Part shown: one piece after another, positions 15,862 through 29,284 of the stretch
Numbering within the stretch: the stretch's first letter is position 1
Layout of the letters: each line of letters begins with the position of its first letter
Source: Sphagnum compactum
Lineage: Eukaryota > Bryophyta > Sphagnopsida > Sphagnales
Reading direction: 5' to 3'
NCBI GenBank assembly: GCA_965153455.1
Contig: OZ234500.1
Coordinates: forward strand, 3,472,001-3,536,000
Length of the DNA stretch: 64,000 nt
Made by a program: the position numbers and the translations under genes
Notes under the pieces: model-generated
What the model saw: only the letters and a program-made list of their open reading frames with translations
Told to the model about the DNA's origin: nothing
Databases searched by the model: none

Positions 15862-16262
15862 GAAGAAGGCAAGAAGATGCATCTGTCATAGTCTCTCACA
15901 ACACACATTGCAGAAAAGAAGAAGCATTAAATGTAGCTGAAATGCCTCCTCTCACAACACATTGCTGAAAAATAGACAAATGGCAACAGCGGAGAAGGCA
16001 AGAAGATGCATTAGATGTAGCTGTATTGCCTCTTCCCACAATACACTGCAGAAAAACAGAGAGATAGGAAAGGGAATAAGGCAAGAAGATGATTTTGGTG
16101 AAGCTGTAATGCTCTCTCACCACACTGACATAGGCAAGCTGAGATGGCAACAAGATGCAATAGATGTAGCTGGAATGCCATCTCATAAAATGAATCACAG
16201 AGAAATAGGAAAGGGGAAGAAGGCAAGAAGATGCTCAAGTTGTAACTGTAATGCCTGCATTT
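15862..16262 (+). repeat. Degenerate tandem array between convergent genes
   Basis: Five diverged units of roughly 65-125 bases recur, each around AAGGCAAGAAGATGC, then a TAGATGTAGCTG-like segment, a CAATGCC/TGCC-type segment, and an AGAAATAGGAAAGGG-like tail. Unit heads lie near 15866, 15992, 16078, 16150 and 16221. The array fills the gap between the SEC23 3' end and the zinc-transporter stop. Short open frames here simply follow the repeat. Confidence 0.7.
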
Positions 16263-16398
16263 GAGAAGAATACATGTGGCCACAAAAGCCAGCAACTACG
16301 ATGCATAGAAACCACAACCATAATTTTGGCAAACTGCAAGTGCAAGCTTTGGAATTATGTACATGATTCTCAACATCAGCAGAGGTGTCATTTGAGAT

Positions 16399-17268
16399 TC
16401 AAATCATGCTGTGTGGCACAGACAATTCCAACAAATACAGACTTATGGACATGAGAACCATGCCCACAAAAATAGAGGCAACAGCTTGGCGATGGCCTGC
16501 ATACTCGAAAGCTAATGGAATCATCTCATGCAATGTCAGGAATGCCATAATGCCACCAACACCTGCAAGCATGCCTTCGAGAACATCTGCTGACAAGCTT
16601 CGAGGAAACAAAAAGGCAACAAGAATCACACCCAGAGGCTCAGCCAAACCTGAAGCAGCGGCAAGCTGGAAAGCTTTCCACCGACTTTCGGTGGCAAAAT
16701 AGATGGGCAATGCAACTGCAATTCCTTCTGGAATATTGTGAAGAGCTATGGCAAGTGCAAGGCTGATACCAACACGTAATCCCTTGATGGAGCCAAGAAA
16801 AACGGCAATTCCTTCAGGGAAATTGTGCAGGCCAATCCCGACTGCTGTTACAATCCCACTCATCATCACCTGACGGCGTCGTTGTCGTGTCAAGATGCTT
16901 GATTGCTTTCCTTTCTTGTTGTTGTTGCCTTTTCCCACAGCATCCACAGCTGCATTCTGTGAAGGGGATAGAGATGGCTCAGGAATCAGGGTTACAATGC
17001 CAGCAAACAGCAACACACCTCCAAAGAACCACAGATTTGCCCTTGCAAATCCTATTGCGTTGATGGCATTGTGCATTAGGTCCAGAAAAGAGATGGAGAA
17101 CATCAACCCTGCAGCAAGCCCTTGCATCAACCCTAGCCTCTTCAAATTGGGAGTGGGTTGCAACACCACCACAAGACCTCCTAGTGCCGTGCTCAATCCT
17201 CCCACCATCGACAGAGCTAATGCCACCGTCACTTGAGAACTCAGCGAAACCTCTTCCGAAGAACCCAT
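16399..17268 (-). CDS. ZTP29: ZIP-family zinc transporter, ZTP29-like
   Basis: A zinc transporter of the ZIP family, of the type that in Arabidopsis (ZTP29) sits in the ER membrane and is linked to the salt-induced unfolded-protein response. One uninterrupted exon gives 289 residues, against about 276 in Arabidopsis. There are about eight hydrophobic segments. HNFPEG at 148-153 (TM4) and HNIPEG at 177-182 (TM5) are the metal-binding signatures, and LHEMIP is at 246-251. A hydrophilic loop with GKGNNNKKGK at 112-121 and a basic RQRRR stretch at 128-132 separates TM3 and TM4. I chose the ATG at 17268 (MGSSEEVS). The frame stays open upstream to an alternative ATG at 17433, but that 55-residue extension is Arg/Gly-rich and not family-like. 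The absence of introns is notable. Confidence 0.92.
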   Translation of the reverse strand: MGSSEEVSLSSQVTVALALSMVGGLSTALGGLVVVLQPTPNLKRLGLMQGLAAGLMFSISFLDLMHNAINAIGFARANLWFFGGVLLFAGIVTLIPEPSLSPSQNAAVDAVGKGNNNKKGKQSSILTRQRRRQVMMSGIVTAVGIGLHNFPEGIAVFLGSIKGLRVGISLALAIALHNIPEGIAVALPIYFATESRWKAFQLAAASGLAEPLGVILVAFLFPRSLSADVLEGMLAGVGGIMAFLTLHEMIPLAFEYAGHRQAVASIFVGMVLMSISLYLLELSVPHSMI

Positions 17269-17579
17269 CTTCTTCTCCTTTCTTGATCTACCTTCCCCGT
17301 GCTGTTCGAATCCAAGCTCTCTAAACCCTTTGCCAAAATTCAGCAACAGCAACCTACCTCCATCAGAAGAGCGATCGACGGACGGACAAACGGACGCACA
17401 AGTGGGAACGACAACCTCGCCAACACTAGCCACTCTTGTTTAGGTATGGATCATGGTCAGAGATTCCGGGGATTCAAACCAAAACCTAACCAAGATTCTT
17501 CTTCTTGTTTGCCAGGAATCTCTGAAACTAGGAATCCAGAGCAGAGAAGAATGAGTCCCACAAACACTTACTTAGAATG

Positions 17580-20500
17580 AATCCCATTCATACTTGCCAG
17601 ACAACAAAGAGAGCAATCATGATGAGATCATGATCATCATGCAATTTATTGCAAACTTTGGAAAGAGCAGAAAGAGAATTTGTTCAAGGCAACTTCTTGA
17701 TTGATTTCTCTTTGCTCCTCTTAAACTTCAACAGATTGTGGTTTTTCTCACACAATAATAGGTCACAGCACATGACACATGTGTGAGATAAACTTTGTGG
17801 TTTCATCCATTAGAACAGGTCCACTCAATCAGTATGGGTATTTAGGCCTCCAAGAGTATTTCTCCATCCAAGATTATATATTACAATGTACAATATGCGG
17901 GTGTTTATTGTGGCATATACAACACATTAAAAATTCACAGTTGGACATTACTTTGATGTTTGTGTAATGTGTCACAATTCAATTACATGCTGATGAGACT
18001 CCAGTTTTGCTTCTTCACAGCCACTGCTTATGATCATCATCTTTGCACACTTGCAGCACATGATTCAGCTTGATCCGTGGTGATTTCTTCAAACCCTAAT
18101 GACAAACTTTCACTGAAATTTGTTGTTGCACAAATGCATGGACTATATGGCCGTATTAACAAGCTCTCCTGGTTGTGCTACTCATTGGAAGTACCTTTCA
18201 TGGCAGGCTTACAGGCTCTTATTTTGCAGCAATTGAGCTGATCCAAAAACCTCAGAATTACATAGGAAAATCTGTAGAGGAGGAAACCTGCGAGTGGATT
18301 CTGCAGAGAAAAGCAAAATGCAGGACTGAAAAGATGACAGAAGTGCACAAAGGGAGGGATGTTCACATACATACTTTGCTTCTTCCTTGTTAAGGAAAGC
18401 TGATCAGCAAGAGAAACGTAAAATGTGTCATTGAGCATCATCAGGTTCACAATCTTCAAGCTCTCTAATTGATTGACAGGAAATTTATGAACGGGTTTTG
18501 CACTAATGCTGTTCTGGGCTTTTGTTTTGCTGCAATTTGTGTGAGTTGGTATGTTTTGACTGAATGAATTGGCCTGTTCTTACCGAATGCATAGGCATGT
18601 TCCTTTTGTGTTTTATTGATCTTACAAACAACAACGTTGATGAGTTCGCACTCTTTCTTTAGTGAAAACACTTTGACTAATTAGCAAATTCATGTCATAA
18701 ATGATTTGTGATGGAAAAGGAGAGTTGTCCAATGTTCAGTTTGCCTAAGTATTGGATCAAAAATTACTGTGCAAAAGACGTAGTCTGTAGTAATGCTGGA
18801 AGAGTAGATAATATTCTATACATCAGTTGAACTAACTTAAATGCAATTAAATGATTGTAACAAATGTGTAGTGGGATGATATAGATTCACTCAAGTTTTT
18901 GGGACACTGTCAATAGTCAAGCTTACATAAATCCTTCTATACAAACCCGTTACTATCCCAAACTAGTATATATGCTTGGGCAATGTTTGTCATGATCAAT
19001 TTGCAGTTTCTTTACAAATAAAATTCTAGAATTGAACATTATCCCCAAAACACACGAATCATAGTAGCTCAATGGTTAAGCTACTGGATGGTAAGCATAA
19101 TCCATGTTACCTCAATACTAGAATGAGATGAAGTGAAACCTTAAAGCTGGGATTTCAAAGTTGTATCAGACCTTGGCACAATTCAATACAAGCGGGGGGG
19201 TCCCAATGGCCAATGCTGTTGCCACGGCCCCTTTGACCATTGAAATACAAAATCCCTGATGGGAGGAAATGGTTGCAGTGGAGACTTTGAACATGAGGAT
19301 GACCAACCCTTGTTCTCTTTTCCTTTTCCTCTATTGTTTTCTTGCGTACACAACACACATTGACCCACCCTCCAAAATTCTTTCCCCCTCTTCTTTTATT
19401 GAGTACACCATACAAGTGCACTAAAGGATTCTTAAAGCTCCCCTCCCTTAAGCCAAAACTATGCATCCATCTTTGTCATATGGAGCTGGCCGCATGGAAG
19501 AAGAAGCACAACAAAAAAAATTATCATACAGAGTTTGCCAGCACAAGAAGGTTCTAACTTCTTCAAGGTAGGTTTTCAAATTAACAAAATATTAACAATT
19601 CGTGCTAGGATTGCTGGGATCGAATCTTCGGTTAGCTCATGTGAACTTCCCAATTGATGCTAGAAGCCTGACACCCAAACCCTGCAATTGTGCAATTTGT
19701 TTGATGTAGGTGAACAAACCTTTAAGGGCATTTCCCCTTGTCACTAGTTCATGGAGCCAAAAGATGGGATCCTCTTTATGTTGTGGGCTACTCCTCCTCA
19801 CCAGCTTCTCTTCCAATTTTGCAACACAAGAAGAAATCTATGGGAGCTTTCTGCATTGCTGGTCAGAGGGAATCAAAGAGACACACCAACCATCCCATGA
19901 TTGGAATGTGATCTCCGTGCAGGAGTTGCATTTGGTTTTTAAATTTCATGAATTCTTCTTTCTCAGTACATGGATGCAAACAGATTGTACCCAAATCTGT
20001 TGTTGAATAACTGCATCATCATCATGCAAACGGAGTTTTATATTTGTCAGAGCTTCCCCAGATGATTGACAATTTTTTGGTCACAGAAATGTAGAAAGAA
20101 GGTTGTCTATATGTATATAGATATTGTTCCCGCCTGCGATTTCTAATTTCTCTAAAACTGGAGTTTGATTTTGCTGGATCTTTGTAAGAGCATTTTCACT
20201 GCAGTATCCCATAGGCATTTTCATATTAAATCTAAGTACTAAGGTGGTATAAGAGTCATTGTTGTCTTCTAAATCTGTCATTTATGGTGGGATAATAATC
20301 CACATTTATTGTTTTGGATTCATGAGGAATTTTCATTGGTCTAAGTGTAAAGCAATAAATGATATATCAAATTTTGACAATCATTTAAGTTTAGATTTTA
20401 ACAATCCCGCTCTTTGTATCGTCATCGTGCAAATGTGGGAACAACAATTCTTACCACCAAAGGCAAGGGAAACAAGCGAGTTGAAGCTTGGAGCTCTGCA

Positions 20501-23500
20501 CCACCATCGCCATCACCACTAAACTCCAACTCAGTCAACAAACTTAGAGGATTTGAATTCCTATTATGATTCTTGTGTTAAGATCACAAAAGTGAATATT
20601 TGTGTTGCATGATTTGTGCATCGACATTTGTGTTTATTGGGTTGCACCTACTGGAATTAGCATAGAAATGTTGTGCATTTTGCACACGAATGATGCACAT
20701 ATATGTAATATGAAATATTTTCATCATGAGCTACCAACCTTAATTTGACAAGATCTGATGGCAATAATCAACTTAGATGATCCTAATGTGTGGATTAAAA
20801 AATGTGAGTAATGAATAGTTTTGTTTAGGCATGTAATGGTCATGGCTATGGAAGATCTGACAATTGTTTAACATCGGGATACACTTTGGTATGTCATTAT
20901 TCAAAGAAGTGGGTATTGATTATGAGTCCATAGATTTGAGCTAGGAGTTTTTGTGTATTTTCAATAAACCACACCAAATATTTTGGATTTAACTGATGTG
21001 TTATTCTACATGTGTGGAAGGTTTTATCTTTTAAAATGTTAATGTTCCAAAGTCGAGATGTTAGACATGGAAGGACCACATACATAATTACTCACTATGT
21101 CATTTCCCCAATGTGGATGGTCAAATTGACCCATCTTTGACAATTGTTTTTATTGGATTTCGTTGTATGTTGTGTGGGCAATTTCACTATGTTGGTGTGT
21201 GATCAATGTTCAAAAGGTTGGCATATGGGATTTTTTACACCACCCTTTGTACAAAGTATTAGTTGGGAAATGGTTTTGCCCTTGATGCGCTTCATTAACC
21301 TAACATACTCTTATAGTTATGTAATAAGAAACACACTTTTTTTTCCAAGGTGATTCACGTTTGGTTGAAGATTTGAAGGATTGTTGTTAAACAACTAACA
21401 ATGGGGTTCATATTTGCACCGGCTTAATAGTTTTTGCACCTTAAAATCAAGATGTTTATTCTTAGATATTTGCAGAGAGGCAAGCTATTGCATGAGCTTA
21501 GAACCTAAAATTGGAACTTGGGATGGTAAAATGTATTTTCCCCTATACACATGCAAGTAAACCCAAAAATTTAACCGCAAAATGAATGTTATACTATTAA
21601 ACCTAGAAACAAACATGGGGATGAATGTAAGCATCTTCATTATGGATGAATGATTTTTTTATTCATTTAATATATGGATGAAAAAATGCATTCGATACAT
21701 GTTTTTAATAAATATAACTTCCATCATAATTATGCAGGAAAGTTACTATGTTATTTAGTTTGTGATGTGAACAGTTATAGTTGTAGGCACCAATATGGTA
21801 ATGCACAATAGTTGTTAAGAGTTTTATGTTGATTATGTGTTTATATCCTAATTATTATAATTAAACTAAGGTAAGTTATTGTGAATTGGTTTTAATGTGA
21901 ACATGGTTCTAAATATTTAATGTATGGGATATAATTTTAAGATTTGTGATTTCAAATCACTTTTGGTGATTTGAGATTTCAGAACGCATGATTTTTTTGC
22001 TTTGCACTATTTATGTTTTATGTCAATTTTCTTTTGGCAAATGGTGTTTAGTTTTTTATCTTGTGTTTTGGGCTTGAATTCCTGCATTGTTGTAAATGAA
22101 TCACATATTTTGATTGGGAGTTTATGCACTTTTTAGGAGGGTTATTATCTTATTAGGTTTGTATGTGTGGACGAAAATGGTTGTAAGAAAACTAATATGG
22201 TAGTACACAACAAGAAGTTTGCCACTTGAAATGGAGATGCCTTAATTGTAGATGAACTTTAACTTAATCTTTTTATATTTTCAAGTTTAGTTGTAGGCGA
22301 GCTTTTACTTAATCTTTTTGATATTCTCAAGTTTAGAAAGCAGTTGATTTCTAGTTGGAAAAAAATACAACCCCTCATACCTCTAAATGCAAAAATATGC
22401 CCCTAATTGGGAATTTTGCATATGTTCTCTGTATTCCCATTTTAGGTCTTTGAAAAAAATTGGTCTATACTTCTCATCCATCAATGAGATCACAAAACTA
22501 ACTATTGGATGCAAAAGTTTACATATTCAAAAGTTTTTTGTACAAATTTTAACTGAAGGGAGTTAGGCAAAGAAAAATTGAGCTCATGTCAGACCAGGCA
22601 GGTGCTGCTTAAAGTCATCCAAAATTTCACCGGCTAACAAATGACTTCTAACATGACACAGGTGCATGGATCCTCTTATGACATTCACAATGAGCAATTT
22701 AGACTATCAAATAAAAAAGTTTCAAAAATCCATAATGAGATTCTCCCAATAAAAATGAAGACTTTGTAATTTCTAAAATGTGAATGTGAGGAACTTTAAA
22801 AATGGATACCAACTTCAAAGGGGAACCAGATTGATCCTAATGCTAGTGCTAGAGTTCCTTGCTAAAAAATGAGTTTCCAAAGTTAACCCCTTGCTAATCA
22901 CGATGTGCCCTCTTCCATGTGGGCAGCTGGATTCATTAGTTGAAGGATTCGTGCATGCACTTATTTTATCAAAGCCTCACCCAAATCCATGTAACAATCC
23001 CCAGTCTGCAGAATATCTGAAAAGACTCAGAAAACAAGAGTACAACCAGAAAAGCTCAAATGAAAGACATTAAAAATCCCAAGAAAAAAGCCGTCTTTGG
23101 CTTATTAGACATTTGTGGGGTTTAAGAAAACTTGGTTCAAATGGGAAGTTGAAAAAATGAAAGATTTGGTAAAACTCATGTTCATGGTGGCTGACAACTG
23201 AATTTTGGATAATTTTGGGTAGTGGTTGTTGCTTGTGTACCAGAGAGCTTTCAAAAAAAACTGGAGTTGAAATGTTTTTCTCAGCTGAAAAGTGCAAAGA
23301 GTTGAGGACTTGAGGACTTGTGCTTGGCTTTGTTGTATCTGGTTGCATCTTGAAGCCTTTGAATTGACTCACTCCTTGACTAACAGTGAGATACAAAGGG
23401 GACTGGACTTGGACTTTCAATTGACTGACTTGCATGACCAAAGCAAATCCTCATCACACGTGTTGAACACAACAATATGAATGAGAATCTTTGATTTTCT

Positions 23501-23640
23501 AATAGAGAAAAAGAGAGTGAATCCAACAGGCACCACCCACCAGCACAACAATTTTATTGGACATTGTTTATGTGGATGAACCCTTACTAAGTTGAACACA
23601 GACTCCACATATGTAGATAGGATATTAGGTCACTAACTAG
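17580..23640. other. AT-rich spacer, no recognised gene
   Basis: Reading both strands gives only short open frames without domains. A tRNA-like A-box string (TAGCTCAATGGTTAAG) at 19073 with a weak downstream B-box suggests an old SINE scrap at about 19065-19170. Another B-box-like string (GATTCGATCCC on the minus strand) lies near 19620. Nothing else is assignable. Confidence 0.5.
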
Positions 23641-23648
23641 ATAATTAT

Positions 23649-23862
23649 GGTGCATTCACACTTGATGTTAAATCAATGTTAAATGAAAATCTAGGTGGCA
23701 TCCTAGGTGGCACCCGATGTTAAATGGGTGATCGCTTAATGTTAAGTGAAATGTTAGTTTAACATAAAATCTTCACAATATGTAAGTTTTTAAGTCTTAA
23801 ATGACTAGTATGGTGTTTAGGGACTCAACACTAGGGTCCCTAACACCAAGTGTGAACACACC
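23649..23862. mobile_element. Candidate MITE (Tourist/PIF-Harbinger-like)
   Basis: A 214-bp element with imperfect terminal inverted repeats: left GGTGCATTCACACTTGATGT, right (complement) GGTGTGTTCACACTTGGTGT. A TTA trinucleotide lies beside each end (23645-23647, one base outside the left terminus, and 23863-23865), consistent with the 3-bp TWA duplications of PIF/Harbinger elements. The interior is non-coding with repeated TGTTAAAT/TGTTAAGT motifs. The superfamily is inferred from the ends only. Confidence 0.65.
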
Positions 23863-24092
23863 TTAAGTAGATATTCGTACACAGCTAGTGCTACACACAT
23901 AGGTGAGGGCTAATCAGGGTTTCTTTTTTTCAAGTTTTTTCTATAAAAAAATTGATGAAATTTGAGAAGAAATTCCTATAAGTGACCAAAATAAGTCGAA
24001 TTTGCACTAAATTATTTTTCCAAAAGTGTTTTCTGTCCACCCACCATCCATTCCTCATGGTGGGATGCTGGCTTGCTGGTTGATTCTGGTCC

Positions 24093-24127
<35 letters not shown>
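24093..24127. repeat. (GA)n microsatellite
   Basis: About 35 bases of GA dinucleotides with one or two interruptions, in the spacer just upstream of the first copy of a dispersed repeat. Confidence 0.95.
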
Positions 24128-24243
24128 CAGACTTTGTGGTTTGCAATACTTTGAAACCTTCAAAGTTTTTGTCCAACCTTGGCCCCACTTTCATCACCAG
24201 TTTTTTCAACATGGGTGGAAGGTAGTTGCTGGTGTACTTGGTG

Positions 24244-24550
24244 CTTCTTTTGTTGTTCCCCCATTGCTATCTATAGATCAAATATGGGAGGAAAAACAAG
24301 TAGACTCTGACAAAACAAACCCTCTGTCAATCTCTTGGGAAGAAAACATAAAACTCAAGATTCCTCATTTTTTCCTTATGAATATGAAGCATTTCCAAGC
24401 ATAGAGAATTATATTCCTTGGCCTTCACCAACTTTTCTTCTTCTAGAGAATGTGTCAGAGAGGAATAGGACCATAAACCCCACCCCCTCCCACCCACCTA
24501 AGAAATGGGTGCAAGCCCCAACACACCTTTTAGAGTAAGGTTTGATAGAG
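24244..24550. repeat. Dispersed repeat family A, copy 1
   Basis: About 300 bases that align with 32021-32313 (copy 2) by eye at high identity. Shared blocks include TCAATCTCTTGGGAA-like, AACTTTTCTTCTTCTAGAGA, ATGTGTCAGAGAGG and CATAAACCCCACCC. On the minus strand both copies encode a similar short peptide around LSDTFSRRRKV. Probably part of a transposon family; its class is unknown. Confidence 0.75.
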
Positions 24551-27500
24551 TTAATCCCTAAATTTATGCCAGTTGGCCCTCGGTTTGGACCCCAGTTTTT
24601 CACTTTGTCCACAATTTTTGGGTTTTTGGTTAGGTCTGCCAAACTGGGGATCAAACATCAAAATTAGGGATCAGTTTTTGAAAAGTGGGGATTAGGCAGA
24701 ATTTTGGAGGGAACTCGGGTTGCCCGAAAAGCAATTTGTGAGGGTTTTGTGTAGATTTTGGATGCACCCACCCAATTGATGGTTTGCTTTGAAGTCTACC
24801 CATCTACTTGTTGGGTTTCTTCTCAAAATATGAATGTTGGGTAATTGATTTAATCATGTCTCTATATCATTTTATTTTTGAGGTTGTCACTTGCCTTTTT
24901 GTATTGCAAGGTTTCATATCACTCTGAAATGTATAAAAAACTTCATATGACTAATTTTTTAAATGAATTTTTTTTGATAAACATATAAAATTATTAGAAT
25001 GAGATTTGAAAGATTATGCAAGAATTCATTAAAATAACATATGTTGATTTTAAAATAAATATAAATTTTAATATAAAATTATTTTTTGAGATATAATTTT
25101 TTTAAATTAATGTGATGTTGTTTTTAAAAACTTCAATAATGCTTTGATGAAAACTTAACAACAAAAATCATAATGAAATTAAATTTTAATTGATAAATTA
25201 AATTTTTCTTTGCTCTTTGTTACTCACTCCTTTTCTTGCTTTTTTATTTAGGATATTTTTATCTCATTTTTTATCTTTCTTATTTGTATTTTACTTCTTG
25301 CTCTTCTTTATAGGGTTTTCATTTTTTCAAGTTCTTCTTTTTTTTCATTTTAAAAAAAAAACAATTCTCATTAAATATACCCACACTTAAAGAACATTGT
25401 AGCCTCTTGATTCATATCATACGATACCTCATCTTCTCTTGAAGAAGAGCTAGAGTTTGAAGAGGACCTATAATTTAACAAGAATTCATTGCTCAAAAGA
25501 AAATGAACAAAAGGAAAACAAATTGGAAATTTTTCCAACTCACAATAGATGGAGGTGGGGGGCATGCAATCTATGGACTTGACTACAAGTGTTCAAGATC
25601 TATTAACCACAATGCAATCCACCTTGACATTGTTCAAAATTTAAACCTAACAAATTTCATTACCATAGAGTTTGAAGAATTGAAGAACTAACATCCCTTA
25701 TGGTGCCTATGGTCACATCCCACACGAAGTTTACATTTGAAAACCCTATTGTTTCTAGGAAAGTATCAAAACTGAACCCAAGATGGTTCTTAAACTTTGT
25801 GGTGTTCCTAAAACATGATAATGTTACAAGGTATGACTGCTTCATGTAAAATTGGTTCAAAGGCTTTTTATGCAAGGACCATGCACATTAAACTTGGTTC
25901 AATGGTCAAAAAAAATCTTCACTATTAACAACATAGTTATTCTTGACCACATAGGCCTATTTATCTACATAGATGCAAGATATTTTGACTTTTACCAATT
26001 GATGTCAACATCTTTTAGCATTTGAACATTTATCAAAATTGGCATTATTATTTCATTCATGATGAGTTCTTGTTGAAGGATTTTTAGTATATGCCTGAAC
26101 CCATCAATACCCCACTCCACTTACATTCTAAAACATGCATGCATGTTGTTGTATGCACACACTAACTTCTTACGTAGAAGGAGGATGGACCTCACATATG
26201 AAGTGATTGGTGACCATCTTCTTAATCTTGCTAACCATGGATGGGCTAGGAACCATTAGCTACATGTTTAAGATAGTTTTAACTTGCACTTCAAAAATTA
26301 GTCCTAATTCTTATGACACTTTCAAGTTGAAGATTTTCACCTTGTTTTGCATTCATGGTTTATGTCCATCTTTGTAGCTAGTAATGCATGTTGGGTCTTG
26401 AAGATCACATGGAAGTGGGATTCCATGGTTGCAAGACTCTTGGCTTAAAGTTGCAGCATCTCCACTTTTGTCATTGATTTTTCAATTGGGCCTACCATGG
26501 AGCTTAGTGGAATGGAGAGCCTAAAAGTTAATCTAAAACAATCTACCTTAATAGAACTAGGAAATGGTATTCTTGTAACTAGTTTCCCTTCCATGAGATG
26601 TTATGTCCTCTTAAAGACATTCCTTGTGGCATAACCATCCATTGCTTTGAATTGTGCGACACTCCATCAAATTGGGGGACTACCTTCACAATCCCCTCTT
26701 CATTAAAATTTCCAAACTTGAGATCCTTCAAAGCATCTCACCATTGGTCTTTTAAAGTATCTTTCACAAATGGTGAGTCAAGGTAAACATCATGGTAGGC
26801 CAAATCGATTGTTTTGCACATAGTTGTTGGAATCAATTTTGTGACAAGTGTTTTTTGCCACCAGAATAACTTGCAAAATGCGTATTTTAGTTAGTGGCCA
26901 TGATACTCAAATGAAAAAATTCCAAAATGGCTTTCTAGAATTTCTCCTTTCTAAGTTCTTTCATTTTCAACTTCTAAGCCTCTAGACTAGGTAAGTTATA
27001 TGTTTTTTGCATTAGACATTCCCACCACTAGAAATAAACTTATTTTGTGACTTCATTTTGTGATTGAAAATTAATCACCAATCGTTTTAACAATTAAATT
27101 TGCCATTAGTTGCATAAGTTTAATTGTACCCAACATTATTCACAAATAATGATTCAACATGACATCAAAATAATGCATATGGATGAAGTATATATTCCTT
27201 CATCCATTGACTCTATAATTCTTTACTAGTAGTTACCATAATTTGCGATTACATTGTTGAGTAATTACAACTTGCCATGTGGCATAATTTTATAATTTCA
27301 AAAAAATTAAAATTAAAATTAAAAGTTTAATCTCCCACATCCACTTTGGAAAGTTTAGATTGATACACATGGCCAACTTGAAACTTGCCATACGGTACAT
27401 TAAATGATATTTCAAAAAATCAAATTAAAAATACAAGTTTTATTTTTGTTTGCATGGCCTAGGTCTAAACCGCATGGCACTTAAATTGGGGCCATAATGT

Positions 27501-29280
27501 GGCACTTAAGCTAGGCCTAAGTTTCAATAACTAGAAAAGGTTGATCTCCAAGGATCCAATAAAGCTAAAGGCAACTTGAAAGAAATTAGGACCAACTATT
27601 AGCATTACTAGCTAGGATAGTTAGGTCACATGACCTTATTTTAGAGATACCACAAGGCTATCATAACATTATACGAACAAATAACAACCTTGTTTCACCT
27701 CTAATGTATGCTAGGACTATAATAAGCCAATCACCCACTTGTTGCCCCTTAATGCTAGAAGAATATCTCTACTATAACTAGAAAGAATTATGAGCAATCC
27801 ATTAGACTAACATCAATAGTAACACAACATATTAATGTGGAAACTTGAAGAAATGAACAAGGTAAACACAAATCCAACTAAAATTTCAACAACTAAATCA
27901 ATGTTTGGAAGATGAAATGTGCAAAATTAAACCAATGATAGTAAGAGATGCATTTTTTCCCAAAAACAAACTTCAACACCAAAATTATCTTGCACTTCCA
28001 ACGTACAAATAATCATAAAATTTCTAAACAAATTTCCTTCAAATTATTCTATTGCAAACTAACAATTTTTCTTAACACACATTCCTATTCACACATACAA
28101 ACAACCCCAACTTTCCTCCTTTCTTCTTCCCAAAATCCCTTCCTTGCTTTAAGTAACCAACCACTTATAAAGTATGTAAGTGGTTGCTACCACAAGCTTA
28201 GATCTTGTCTTTTTTTTAAATTCTCCTCCTCTACCCACATTTCCTAACACTATAATAGTTCCCTTCAGATTAGTGGAGGTTAGGTAAGCAAAGTCAACTT
28301 TACTACCTATATAATTCCTAATCACCTACTGCTACAATAACTATAATAGTTTTTAAACTATTATTCAGCCTTAACAATAGCCTATGTGGCACTTAATTCA
28401 TAAAATCCTATTTCATTTTGGATTTAGCCTTTAAAGTTCATTTTTTTATTGGCTCATCCCAAATGGCATTTCCATTTTGATGTTTTTAATGTTTTTTCAA
28501 TGTTTATAGTGCACCTCTTTATGTAATTTAGAAAATTGAAGTGGAAGATAAACCATATGCAATTAATATTTTGATCATAATTTAATTGTAACCTAATTTC
28601 AACCTAATCATAACTACTACATACTAACAACTACCTAGTTCCCTACCTAGCATAATTTAAAGTACTACCTACAAACTAATACCTAGCCTACTCTATTAGC
28701 TACCTATTAACCTAAATACTACATACCAATTATTACATAACCTAACTTACTACTTATTAAGTTAAATTATTACCTACTAAATAATTAACATAGCTTATTT
28801 GGCACTTAGGCTAGGTGCACATGGCGTTTATGCTTAGACCGCATAAGTCACATCGCACCTAGGTTAAACATTGTCTAAACATTGGTTAAACTTTGGCAAA
28901 ATTAGAACATGATTAAACTTTGGCTAAACCTTAACTAAACTTGGATAAACCTTAAATCTGTAAACCCTAAAAATGCTCACATAATTCCATACAAATTGGA
29001 TTATGTACCCATAGAAGACCTTCATTTATTTCCAACATTTACAAACTCAAAGAGGGTTCAAATGACACCATATAAACATAATATGTACATACAAAGATCC
29101 ACCATTTCTAAACCTTAAGTGGGCTCAAATGGCACCATAGAAGCTTGATTATGCAAAAATTTCAAGAATTGCAAAAGTCCAATTCAAATCACAAATGGCC
29201 AACACATTTTGAATCCCTAAAACATAATGAATGCATATGAGGTTTACTAAATGAAATTTTCCTTGCAAAAGTTATATTTA
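24551..29280. other. AT-rich spacer, no recognised gene
   Basis: No coding region is supported. 24900-25380 is extremely AT-rich. A CACTAGAAATAAACTT string near 27014 with later TTTTGTGA repeats recalls a CACTA terminus, but no partner end was found. CTA/CCTA-rich simple sequence lies at 28551-28800, and a TTAAACTTTGG-type repeat at about 28860-28970. Confidence 0.5.
28551..28970. repeat. CTA-rich and TTAAACTTTGG-type simple repeats
   Basis: From about 28551 to 28800 the strand is dominated by ACCTA, ACTAC and ACCTAACTTACTAC words. It then passes into repeated TTAAACTTTGGCTAAACC-like words to about 28970. This resembles the CCTA block near 522-733 in composition. No coding frame. Confidence 0.6.
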
Positions 29281-29284
29281 TACC

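Noticed and set aside
19060-19170. tRNA gene candidate from box A-like TAGCTCAATGGTTAAG
   Set aside because: No proper acceptor stem, anticodon arm or box B could be folded. At most it is an old SINE scrap.
27000-27300. Possible CACTA transposon end (CACTAGAAATAAACTT) with TTTTGTGA repeats
   Set aside because: No matching inverted end, no 3-bp duplication and no transposase sequence could be found in the window.
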